Source: Watersipora subatra (lineage: Eukaryota > Bryozoa > Gymnolaemata > Cheilostomatida > Watersiporidae). From it: a DNA stretch of 64,000 nucleotides. Where the stretch lies: contig NC_088714.1 of NCBI RefSeq assembly GCF_963576615.1, positions 33,946,643 through 34,010,642 on the forward strand, in the 5' to 3' direction. Shown here piece after piece: positions 54,466-64,000 of the stretch. The translations under genes were made by a program, and so were the position numbers. Under the pieces are notes generated by a model that was not told the origin of the DNA, ran no database searches, and saw nothing but the letters and a program-made list of their open reading frames with translations. Position 1 is the first letter of the stretch. Each line of letters starts with the position of its first letter.

Positions 54466-55491
54466 GCTAAAAATGTTTTAAAATCATACATGTACATATC
54501 AACATAGAACAGCTTAAAATTTGAAATACCCATTATGCATTGCCATACTTCACTTACGTTTACAGCTGAAACTACCACTGTCTTTGTTTTCTCACTGCTT
54601 AGTAAAGTTAAATTATAATTAAATTATCATAAGCTATTGATCATGTGATCCAAGTTAAAATAATCTTACAACTTTTACAATTTCCAACTTTTATAAACAA
54701 TGGTGGTTATTTTACCGATCTGCTAGTTTCATTTTGTTGTCAAATAAATATGGATGGCAAATATTGTCACAGTTATGATCAGTCAGCTGCCATTAACAAG
54801 CATTCATGATATTAATAGTCAACATTGTGAAATGACCCAAATTTGGTTTTATATTTAGATTTTGAGTATGAAAACTACACTGCACAGCTTTTTCTGCTGT
54901 CCCATCTTATTGGCCGGATCAAACAATGTGACAACAACGAAAAACTGTCATTTTATATTAGAGGTGGCAAAATATTAATTAAATTTTAATTTCGGGTGAA
55001 TTATATTTAATTTCAAGCATATACTTAGACCCCTACCGATCTTAAAATTAATAAAAAATAATTAAGTTGAAATGTTTCATTTTTCATGGGTCTTAGTATA
55101 TCACTGAAATTGAAAAGGGAGAGAGAGAATTATGTGTTTGCTGGTTACAGGTTTTGTTGTTTTGTACTACTAACCGGAAATCAGGTACTATCCAGCGATT
55201 GACGCACATAGGTGATAAAACCTAACAAGACAATGCGACCACCCCGCGAGAATTGCATTAGCCTCGAAACCCAGGCTAGCACAATCCCAACAGAGCTTGT
55301 TCATTAAACCCCGCCCATATGATAGCCGTCGCCTATCCTTTAAGGTTTTATATCATTGATCCAACCACTATAAGACAGAAATAGCTGTAAATAACTAGCT
55401 AGAAAAACTAATGCTAGCACCAGCCTGTGGACCCTCTCAAAACCTCCTGTGGACCCCTAGGGGTCCATGGACCACCAGTTAGGAACCACTG

Positions 55492-56237
55492 TCAGCTAGA
55501 GTCTCTATACTTGCTCCTACGATCATATCTAAGAGATTCATAACCAGTATTTCTACTCTCTTTTCTAGAGTATTTATTCTTAGACCTTTCATCGTATATA
55601 ACTCTTGCATTGTTTTTGAGAAATTCTGTTAATTCAACCATTTTCGGAAGCACTTGAATCAGAACTTGAATAATGACTGGCTCTTCTTGCTTTAAATTTA
55701 TTTTAGAAGCTTTTGTCAAAATTTCCGAAACACTAATTTTGCTAGCTTTAATCTAGCTCCTTCCAATATGGCATCAGATTCTCGCGCGAGTTTTCTGGCT
55801 ATCAAAGTATCTGTTAATTTTTTCCAATTTAATTCGGTTTGTTGCATTGATTGCCTACGTAAAGAACCTTCTCGCAAGCCATTAACAGCTATTGCAAGAG
55901 CAAATTATTTCCTCACATCTTCATTACCACCAAAATCGACCTTTCTACTAAGTTCTTCAACTCTAAGCAAATAATCCCTTTCCTTTTCACAAGCTGTTTG
56001 TGAAACAGTAACGAATTTCAATGTTTTGATGTATACCGTCTCATCAGTACCATAAATAGTAACTAAATGAGCCATAGCCTCATCATGAGTAGAGTTTTTA
56101 TCCAGCATACGAAAATCAACAGAGCTTAAAGCATCTCTACCATCACTACCTAGTGCGTGTAATAACACAATAAGTTTCATACGGCTACTAAATTTATAGT
56201 TGCCGTCTTCATCCTTACCCAATTTTATACCAACCAT
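55492..56237 (-). pseudogene. second Gypsy-like gag remnant, split by hAT
   Basis: The minus strand from 56237 reads MVGIKLGKDEDGNYKFSSRM, then MKLIVLLHALGSDGRDALSS and ETVYIKTLKFVTVSQTACEK. This is the F-x-x-R...L-x-x-x-x-G.....F...Y.....F....Q...E pattern of Gypsy-type gag capsids. A lysine/arginine-rich tail (55719-55492) follows after breaks. The hAT element cuts it at 55491. It differs from both other gags in this window. Confidence 0.65.
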
Positions 56238-56640
56238 TTCCGCGACAATTTAAAAACTATCAAATCATCTTTTCTATGAAGCATTAACTTCACCACTATC
56301 CAATTTTAACGGGAAAAACCAATTAAAATTAAACGCCGTAGGTGACGCATAACACAACACTACACGAACACTACACATGTGGTAAAAGCACCACCAAATT
56401 TCACCGAGCTCCACTACGCCACCGTAAACACTATATTTCACTGAGCACCACTACACCGTAAACAGTAAATTTCTCTATAAACACTGAATCACTGAAAGCA
56501 CGGAAAACACACACGTAACACTTACCGCGAGGTATAGAACCTGCTAAACACTGAACACAAGTATCACAGCACTAACACGAATCACTTTAAACAAACTTTG
56601 CAGTGGTCATCCTGCCGACTAGGCCATGTTAAATACTTTC
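56238..56640 (-). other. 5' untranslated/LTR-like region of second Gypsy remnant
   Basis: Lies upstream of the gag on the minus strand. Short direct repeats are present: AACACTACACGAACACTACA and GTAAACA...ATTTCAC/TTTCTC pairs. No second LTR was found. Confidence 0.3.
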
Positions 56641-57785
56641 ACTCATCAAATAATCCACCAGGGAAAAGCTCGTCTGCAATTGGTCACATGGTTATATAGC
56701 TTCGTAGTCATCCACATTGTTGACTCATATAGGCCTACATATTTGTGGTGCGGTGTTTCAATACTGGACTGGCATACGTAATCTAAGTTCTTGCAATACG
56801 AGCGGGTACGAGGCAGACACATGCATATACAACAGTCTGCATTGCTCTCTCCATTAATGTCAGAGTTGTAAAGTATGCATCTCTTGACTGTCAAAATTTA
56901 CTGGCATGACTTGAAGGACTTGACAGATCAATTTCTTTGCTTGTTTCCAGCTTTGTTTTCTTGAAGATAAGATCAGTTTGACAGCGGCTTTAATACTTTT
57001 GCTGGTTTCCATTTCGTCGCTCTATCATTAACAGTTTGCACCAAGACTGGTTGCCACTTTAGTGTGTTTTTATCTTTACTGCCATTGTTGCGAACAATTA
57101 CCATACTGTGTTGTCTGTTTACTTTAGCCGCAGCAACTGCTTCCAAATCTATCTGGCTAGGCTCTAGTACTTCAGGTGCTTGTGGTACTGTTCTAGCAGG
57201 GCACTTGAGGAACTAGTGACTGGAGGATGCGGCAATAAACTCAATTTATGTATAAAGAAAATAATACTTGAATCATATTGAAAGATTCCAACCTTACAAG
57301 CATGAATGAATAAAAAAAATCTTTGACAATAATTTGCCTAACAAACTACATTATTATTGCCCTTTTCTAGTTCATAACAATGATAGTGCTTTCTAGTTCG
57401 AATACAATGTTTGACTTTAATAACTCGTGAGTAGTTAGTATAGTATTAGTATTAATAGATTATTCCAGAACAAGTTTTACGTGGCAGATCACTGATGCAA
57501 AACTGGCTGAGTTCAGCTGACCAATCATAAGTTGAACATTGACATGAACTCAACAAAAAAATCCACATTTGATAGGATCAAAGGTCATGTTGCCAAACAA
57601 TGCACTGTCAAATATGCGGTATCGAAAAAATGTCATGGCATACAAAATGTTTATGTAGGTGTAACAGCAAATGATTACAAGAAAATATTGTTAAGAGTCA
57701 GATCATTTGTTGAAGTTGATACAAGTACCATAGTCATGATTTTCCTTGAGCACAGCCACTCATGTGGACTTTAAAAGTCTTGGTT
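56641..57785. other. no recognised gene
   Basis: Small opposite-strand ORFs (56646-56894 minus and 57532-57774 plus) show no known motifs. The plus one is lysine-rich and could be a repeat relic. Confidence 0.35.
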
Positions 57786-58830
57786 AGGGGATGTATGATA
57801 TTCCATAAGAGCTTTCCAGGGACCTTCGACTGGTTTTAGAATATTTTTGATGATCTTGACAGCCGATTCTGCTTTGCCATTACTTTGTGAATGTGTAAGT
57901 GAAAAGGTAGTATATATAGAGTTTCAGTTTTTAGCTAGCATGAAAAATTCACTATTAACATAGTACCTTGCATTACCACTGTGTAGATATCATGGAACCG
58001 CTGTGATGGGAAAATACACTTTTGCAAGCCTCAATTATGAAACACATTTGTTTATTACAATTTTACCAGCTCTATGATGTCTGCCATATAGTCTACTAAG
58101 ACGAGGTATGAAGCTCTTCTATAATAACAGACATCAGCTCCCACTTTAGGGAACAGCTGTATTGGAACCTCGTGACACATCAAAGAGTTTGATTAGCCAG
58201 TTTGTTCGTTGAACAAGGTTGGCAGGGCAAAGCTTTGTTTCAACTCGCTAGCCATTGTTGACCAATAAAGTATATTTCTGGTCCTGTTCTACAAGCTATC
58301 TGCATTTTCATGAGCACCACACAAAACCCGTTAGATCTATGCTATCACATTGTCAGAGTCTACTGATTGTAAACTTTGATATACAAATCTTCATCTTAGA
58401 ACCATCTCCTTTTAAGTCTATGAGTTTCTTATTGATTCAAAGCACCTATTACGTTTGCCAGGCCCGCCTCTGGCTATAGCACCAACCGTTTCTTTTCAAG
58501 TTGCATCTTCTGCTTCATATTGTCTCATTTGCTCCAACCTTGTGTCACTCAAATTGATAAACCCATCAGACTTATAGTCATCCACACTCCTGACGTAGCA
58601 TAGCTCCTTTACACTTACATCACACTCAATGAATGCAGGCTTATTGAAGCAATTGTTCTCTCTCAACCATTCACCTAATAACTCACCTAATTATTATGAG
58701 TTTAGATATGTGAAAAAATTACTGGGATGGACATTCTATCATAAAACCGCTGTTCCTCTTTCGGCGCCAAAAGACGATCAATCTCAAGAATGAATCTATA
58801 ACCTGTGTCTTTAGTAACTAGCACACATGT
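57786..58830 (-). pseudogene. Gypsy RNase H/integrase remnant
   Basis: On the minus strand the order is an RNase H-to-integrase linker (WLRENNCFNKPAFIECDVSV, then VDDYKSDGFINLSDTRLEQM) at 58700-58520. The start of the integrase core (VPIQLFPKVGADVCYYRRAS, then YLVLVDYMADIIEL) is at 58180-58060. The end of the core is HSQSNGKAESAVKIIKNILK, then PVEGPWKALMEYHTSPN, at 57905-57785. The final glutamate (G-K-A-E) is visible. The centre is lost and stops are frequent. Its order relative to the gag at 55.5-56.2 kb shows it is a separate copy. Confidence 0.75.
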
Positions 58831-59340
58831 TTGCTTCCAACAAAATTTTTTGATTGTTTAGTTCAAAACAGTGATTTCGAACTAGACACTATACAACAAG
58901 TACATGTACGCACTAAAATACAAATACAATCTATGCTCTAGAAAAAGATAGTTCTACAATGTTGCAGCTATTTCCAGTTGATATCTTGCAAAGATTGCAA
59001 ATCTTACTGTTCGCTTTCACGACTTGGCATTACTGATAAAACCTAGTATTTTATCAAAATTACGCAAACATCTGTGTATTTTTGAATCCCTAATCTGTAA
59101 TATTATCTGCTACTTTTAATGCAATAAATATTTTGAGCTGTCAGTTAACATGTAATGGGGCAGTAGTAAACGTTCACACCAAAGCAGCTACTAAGTTTTT
59201 GATGTTTGGTATAACTTCTAAGCATGTTTCGTAAAAAGTTTTGTTTGTACCAAATTATTTCCATTTTTAGGTAGTGCTAAAATCAGTTAACATCAATTCA
59301 TTCCAATCTGAAAGTAGTTTTGTCTAAAACTACCATTGCG
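58831..59340. other. no feature recognised
   Basis: AT-rich, no coding signal. Confidence 0.35.
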
Positions 59341-59347
59341 GAAGTAT

Positions 59348-59478
59348 ACAGGAAACGTTATAGGAGCCAAGGTTATGAAACCCATCGTTATAGGAGCCAA
59401 GGTTATGAAAACCCATCGTTATAAAAGTCAAGGTTATGAAAACCCATCATTATAAGAGCCAAGGTTATGAAAACCCAA
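59348..59478. repeat. 31-33-bp repeat, four units
   Basis: Units of CGTTATAGGAGCCAAGGTTA plus TGAAAACCCAT with small changes. Confidence 0.85.
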
Positions 59479-59539
59479 AAAAAGAAAAATCTTCCTCAAC
59501 TATTTTAGTACATTTTACTCTTATTTTTTATTCTCATCA

Positions 59540-59888
59540 GAATGTAATGTGATGAGAATGTAATGTGATGAGAATGTAATGTGATGAGAATGTAATGTGA
59601 TGAGAATGTAATGTGATGAGAATGTAATGTGATGAGAATGTAATGTGATGAGAATGTAATGTGATGAGAATGTAATGTGATGAGAATGTAATGTGATGAG
59701 AATGTAATGTGATGAGAATGTAATGTGATGAGAATGTAATGTGATGAGAATGTAATGTGATGAGAATGTAATGTGATGAGAATGTAATGTGATGAGAATG
59801 TAATGTGATGAGAATGTAATGTGATGAGAATGTAATGTGATGAGAATGTAATGTGATGAGAATCAGAATGTGATGAGAATCAGAATGT
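59540..59888. repeat. 16-bp minisatellite
   Basis: About 20 units of GAATGTAATGTGATGA, with two altered units (GAATCA) at the right end. The minus-strand ORF at 59537-59908 is a by-product with a 16-residue period. Confidence 0.95.
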
Positions 59889-60045
59889 AAGTGAAAAGCT
59901 TGAAGCAAGACGAGTAATAAAAAAGTTCAATGTTCTCTTATGCGCTTCATCAACCATCTACTAAAAACTTAACTTTTCGAGTTGACTACACATAAAGTGC
60001 CAAGTGAAAGATTATATTGCACAAAATAAACAATTGTCTGATGCA

Positions 60046-60951
60046 CAGCGCACCCTCAGGATACGATTCTAATTGGTTCCATGGTTGGCATCATATGGTG
60101 AAAAATCGTATGAAGGGGTATAGAAACCATAGTAATTATATAATGCATACATACCTTGGTAAAATCATCAAATTTTCATAAAAGTACTGTAAATATTAAC
60201 AATTGGTAAAAAATAGTATGTTTACCTTAGTAAATATAGTTACCTACAGTAACTTTAGTATATTTAATGTATTTATTGGTTATGATGTGCATTAAAAGGT
60301 AACGTTGCTATGTGCAGTACGTACCGTAGAGAGTTCTAACCTTCAAAACATTTGTATGTGTAACATAAACTTTAAATTCACTTTAAATAAGTTTAGCTTA
60401 CTAAACACACTTGAAGCTAAGTTTTAGTATGTATTTTTAACTATTTTACTGAATTTTATATTTTTATCACCAAAATTCTATCATCAGTTTTTCACCATGT
60501 TTTCAGCAGAATTTTAGCCGACCCCATTAAAACCTTTTTTAATCTAATCCGGCAGGAAAGACCGAACAATGCTGTTTTGGTAAGGAAGTAAATTTTTTCT
60601 AGCAGGCTAAGGGAAGTTGTTTGACCATGGACCTTTTGTTTGAAGGAATTGCAACTCAAACTTTGCTTCTGGTTTAAAGGGAAAATAACATTGTTTTACA
60701 TGCGGAAGTTGCTGAGCTGAGAGAAGTCGGTCATCATGTCTCGTTCAGGCATTGTGCAAATGTTTTCAGCAAACAACATTTCGACGTCTTTGTTATTTTG
60801 ATGTGCGTAATAAGCTCGTCGACCGCCAAATTTGAACTCAGGTAAAAATTTGGTTGAATTCTTATGGTGAAAGAAAATTCGTATAGTGATGTTCCACTTC
60901 GTAAGGTAAAAAAATCGTATAACAGGGTAATCGTATTCCGAGGGTGCACTG
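60046..60951. mobile_element. pogo/Tigger-like MITE
   Basis: The left end CAGCGCACCCTCAGGATACG and the right end, in complement CAGTGCACCCTCGGAATACG, are inverted repeats, both followed by ATT. TA follows the right end (60952-60953). The left flank CA is a changed TA. Subterminal AATCGTAT motifs occur at both ends. No transposase. The interior is shared with 2565-2810 and with the MED11 intron element. Confidence 0.75.
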
Positions 60952-61086
60952 TATTGTTAAATAAACATTGAAGCCAGTGGTTTGACAAGAATAGCAAAAA
61001 AATTTTTACCATAATTTGGGCTGCATTCACCCGTCAACAAAATTTCATTATCTTTACAAATTTACTGTACACAAGAAACACATGTT

Positions 61087-61156
61087 ATAGCTAACGTTAT
61101 AGCTAATTTTATAGCTAATGTTATAGCTAATGTTATTGCTAATGTTATAGTTAGTG
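61087..61156. repeat. 12-bp repeat, about five units
   Basis: Units of GTTATAGCTAAT with small changes. Confidence 0.9.
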
Positions 61157-61476
61157 AAGTCTATCCAATGTACATGCTAACATTGTTAAATTTGCTGAGA
61201 TGCGCTATATTGAGATAATCTAATTTGATGACTTATTGTTTTGTAGCGGATGCTTTCTGAGTAAGCATGAAGCGCCTGTACACACGCCTAGAAGGTTTTA
61301 GGTCTGCATCTATTTTATAGTTATAAATTGTTGGCCGATTTGCGTAACTATTATGATTCTGACCTCAATGATCATACACTTTCATGCTACATTCGCGAAA
61401 GGCTTCAATAAAAACCCTCAAAGCCTATTCTGAAACGGCTTGCACATATATTATGCACAGATATTTGATGCTACAG

Positions 61477-61566
61477 GTCTCACCATCCACGGGGATTTGT
61501 CTCTGACGCCAAATCTACAGTTGATAATGCTGAGATAGACCGGTTTAACAAGCTGTCAAATACTTG
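61477..61566 (+). CDS. COQ3: COQ3 internal exon (N-terminal part of methyltransferase)
   Basis: COQ3 is the mitochondrial S-adenosylmethionine-dependent O-methyltransferase that carries out two methylation steps of ubiquinone synthesis. The exon follows CTACAG and ends at a GTATGT donor. It encodes SHHPRGFVSDAKSTVDNAEI then DRFNKLSNTW, matching the family's S-T-V-D-x-x-E-I-x-x-F-x-x-L-x-x-x-W-W opening. It enters in phase 1 (one base completes a codon) and leaves with two bases. Earlier exons, including the mitochondrial targeting peptide, were not identified upstream. Confidence 0.88.
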
Positions 61567-62056
61567 GTATGTGCAATGTGTGTTGTTGTACCTGTTGTTG
61601 TAACTGTTGTTGTACCTGTTGTTGTTTGGCTCACTTAGTCTGTCATTTGTTCAAATGCCGATTACTGCTTACACAATAGTTCATAAAAGTGTATATAATA
61701 GAAAATTAAGAGGTGGTATGCTATCTTACTTTTGATTTGTTTTGCCGTTTTTTGGTTATATTTAATACAAGCTTGATAGAAAGAAAATAAGAATGGGAAT
61801 ACCAAAGTTTGCTCCAAACTTTGCTGGCTATTACACTATTGCAAGAGAGATGGTAATGTTTTTTCTACATCAGAAGGCATTAACCTAGGGTGCCTTTTCA
61901 ATCAGCGCTTTTTCGAAAACTTTATAGAAATTTGATTTACTCAACTAGAGCCTTCAATTGATTAATTGAAAATTATATATTGTTATCCCAAATAATTCAT
62001 AATAATTTGAAATAACCAAAAACTTGTTATTTTTGATAATCATTTTTAAAAGATGT

Positions 62057-62087
62057 CACAACTGTTGTCAAAACACAACAGTTGTGT
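62057..62087. repeat. 11-bp-stem inverted repeat
   Basis: CACAACTGTTG and CAACAGTTGTG with a 9-base spacer. Similar CACAACACAC/GTGTGTTGTG pairs lie at 62466-62508. Confidence 0.8.
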
Positions 62088-62768
62088 GTTAAGACACTAA
62101 TCATTTTTTTTTTAAATCATTGGTGTTTTGACACACAAATGTCGTGTTTTGACAAGTTGAAGGTAAGTTAGCAGATTTATTGCATCCGAAAGGTTTAATA
62201 TGGCTCCACCAAAAAAAAATTATAGGCGACATTCGCTTTGCCTGTAATAGGGCTAAATTTATCTTTCAAAAATTCTGACGAACCTTTTGAACAGTACATC
62301 GCCAGCCTCTATTTGAATGCTGCCTATAATTGACCACCACTATAAAGGAAGAGTTGAAAAAAGAGTGTCATAGCCTTCAATCAGAGGTTTTACGGTATAT
62401 GCAACATGTACTTCATAACATGAATATATAAGGGTTATATACAACACACAAAGAATATATATATGTGGTGTGTTGTGTTTAGACACAACACACAAGGTGT
62501 GTTGTGTGATCGCAACCATTAAGACCAATTTTAATGTCAAAAACCACATCATAACAATATTTAGATGGCATTTACTAAAAGCTATGTTTGTCTGATCACA
62601 TCAACGGCTAAATGTCAATAGTATAATTGGATAAAATTTTCAGACAACCCTTTTATACAAAGATATAACATTCAACCTGTTTTGTACCTTCATGAAAATG
62701 TGTTTAGTTGAGACCATGCAATCCCCATAACTTCATTTGTCCTCATGTAATGATTGATAGCCTCCCGA

Positions 62769-63457
62769 GTTCTATGTTAAAGTTCTATGTTAAAGTTCTA
62801 TGTTAAAGTTCTATGTTAAAGTTCTATGTTAAAGTTCTATGTTAAAGTTCTATGTTAAAGTTCTATGTTAAAGTTCTATGTTAAAGTTCTATGTTAAAGT
62901 TCTATGTTAAAGTTCTATGTTAAAGTTCTATGTTAAAGTTCTATGTTAAAGTTCTATGTTAAAGTTCTATGTTATAGTTCTATGTTAAAGCTCTATGTTA
63001 AAGTTCTATGTTAAAGTTCTATGTTAAAGTTCTATGTTAAAGTTCTATGTTAAAGTTCTATGTTAAAGTTCTATGTTAAAGTTCTATGTTAAAGTTCTAT
63101 GTTAAAGTTCTATGTTAAAGTTCTATGTTAAAGTTCTATGTTATAGTTCTATGTTAAAGCTCTATGTTAAAGTTCTATGTTAAAGTTCTATGTTAAAGTT
63201 CTATGTTAAAGTTCTATGTTAAAGTTCTATGTTAAAGTTCTATGTTAAAGTTCTATGTTAAAGTTCTATGTTAAAGTTCTATGTTAAAGTTCTATGTTAA
63301 AGTTCTATGTTAAAGTTCTATGTTAAAGTTCTATGTTAAAGTTCTATGTTAAAGTTCTATGTTATAGTTCTATGTTAAAGCTCTATGTTAAAGTTCTATG
63401 TTAAAGTTCTATGTTAAAGTTCTATGTTAAAGTTCTATGTTAAAGTTCTATGTTAAA
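62769..63457. repeat. 13-bp minisatellite, 53 units
   Basis: The unit GTTCTATGTTAAA is repeated over 689 bp, exactly 53 x 13. A marked pair of units (GTTATAGTTC followed by AAAGCTCT) occurs three times, at 62971, 63140 and 63361, spaced 169 and 221 bp (13 and 17 units). Confidence 0.95.
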
Positions 63458-63789
63458 TGACTGAAAACATGCATCAAACAGAAGCATATATTTGATGCAT
63501 TCGTTTTTGAATAAGGAGCTTGTTTTTAAAAAACAAATTGTATATATTTGATTAAATATGTTAAGATGTGTGGTACATATGTTCTAAAACTGAAAATGTG
63601 AAAACATTTTTTCACATTTTTACTGAATTTCAATAACTAACATTCCAGATTTGGAAAATAAGTGAACTTTGTCTGCACACTGTCACCGGTTTGGGCCGAT
63701 AGAGCAGCTAGGGGTTTTTTATACATATTTAACTTGCCAGATCAACCGTCTTACCTATGTAGTCACACAAACATTCACTGCTTGTACAG

Positions 63790-63949
63790 GTGGGCTGAGA
63801 AGGGAAGTCTCGCATCCCTACATTCTATGAACAAGCTGCGGGTGCCCTTAATTGCAGAGTCCTTTGATGACATCAATGTGCAAAGTTATTTTCCTTTGAA
63901 AGGGAAGATTATCCTTGATGTGGGCTGTGGAGGAGGTATCCTCAGTGAG
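63790..63949 (+). CDS. COQ3: COQ3 internal exon with SAM-binding motif I
   Basis: The exon starts after TTGTACAG and ends at a GTAGTT donor. Its first base completes a tryptophan codon with the previous exon, giving T-W-W-A-E-K-G, the family's W-W signature. It continues SLASLHSMNKLRVPLIAESF, then KGKIILDVGCGGGILSE. V-L/I-D-V-G-C-G-G-G is motif I, which binds S-adenosylmethionine. It leaves in phase 0. The remaining exons lie beyond the window. No frame defect is seen. Confidence 0.92.
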
Positions 63950-64000
63950 GTAGTTTTGTTTCCTTTTTACATTGTTAGCCTTCTCTTATAAATTAATGTT
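63950..64000 (+). other. start of next COQ3 intron
   Basis: GTAGTT donor and following AT-rich sequence up to the window edge. Confidence 0.7.

Larger units (their letters stand above)
51564..55491 (-). mobile_element. ZBED-type hAT DNA transposon
   Basis: The ends CAGTGGTTCCCAACTACC (left) and GGAACCACTG (right) are inverted repeats, followed inward by GGAGCCATGGACC and GGTCCATGG. The 8-bp flanks TGCTAGAG (51556-51563) and AGCTAGAG (55494-55501) agree at 7 of 8 bases, with a 2-base spacer on the right. This size, these CAGTGGTTC ends and the transposase class fit hAT elements related to ZBED5/Charlie types. It carries a TTAA-type MITE at 52653-53524. Confidence 0.85.
61567..63789 (+). other. 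COQ3 intron
   Basis: 2.2 kb, GT-AG. It holds (GTTGTTGTAACT)-like short repeats near 61580-61625, a cluster of CACAAC/GTTGTG inverted repeats (62057-62510) and the 13-bp array. No exon is seen inside: the reading frame closes on both sides and the flanking exons join directly in phase. Confidence 0.75.

Noticed and set aside
57532-57774. 80-residue lysine-rich plus-strand ORF
   Set aside because: Reads like protein in places but shows no recognisable domain and lies among retroelement debris; not enough to call a gene.
59537-59908. 123-residue histidine/serine repeat ORF
   Set aside because: By-product of the 16-bp minisatellite; 16 residues per 48 bp is arithmetic, not selection.

Overview
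The window looks like nuclear DNA of an animal. It has spliced genes with GT-AG introns, AT-rich sequence, dense transposons of metazoan families (P/THAP, hAT, mariner, pogo-like, Gypsy, CR1/Jockey-type LINE, a tRNA-derived SINE) and many minisatellites. The species cannot be named from sequence alone. A marine, probably spiralian invertebrate (mollusc or bryozoan type) fits the repeat content, but that is inference.

Only two host genes are recognised with confidence. (1) MED11, a Mediator head subunit, lies on the minus strand as three exons (18318-18234, 17905-17718, 13298-13104) whose splice phases fit exactly. Its second intron is 4.4 kb and holds four tandem arrays and a pogo-like element. 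(2) COQ3, a ubiquinone-biosynthesis O-methyltransferase, lies on the plus strand at the right edge. Two internal exons (61477-61566 and 63790-63949) join in phase across an intron holding an array of 53 x 13 bp; the gene runs off the window. Two weaker host-like pieces are a membrane-protein exon resembling the C-terminus of a P4-ATPase (11984-12220) and a broken cyclin-fold-like coding remnant (22831-23355).

Layout: 1-3 kb, pogo-like and SINE-like repeats; 4.2-4.8 kb, a fossil P-like transposase; 4.86-6.06 kb, a Gypsy gag/protease remnant with primer binding site; 6.1-8.3 kb, a large inverted repeat; 8.4-11.9 kb, a 3.5-kb array of a 29-bp unit with higher-order structure; 13.1-18.3 kb, MED11; 20-21.2 kb, a dead mariner; 21.9-26.3 kb, hAT, LINE and MITE pieces; 27.0-30.8 kb, a nearly full-length but broken LINE; 31.2-43.4 kb, three P-superfamily-like THAP elements, one inserted into the terminal inverted repeat of another and giving an 8-kb palindrome; 44.3-49.35 kb, a complete but frameshifted Gypsy element with both LTRs; 51.4-56.6 kb, a ZBED-type hAT transposon inserted in an older Gypsy gag and itself hit by a TTAA-flanked MITE; 57.8-58.8 kb, a Gypsy pol remnant; 59-61 kb, minisatellites and a pogo-like MITE; 61.5-64 kb, COQ3.

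The host genes do not form a functional unit with each other. What stands out is transposon nesting that can be read to the base through target-site duplications, and a small hairpin of about 45 bp that appears as an insertion in unrelated contexts.
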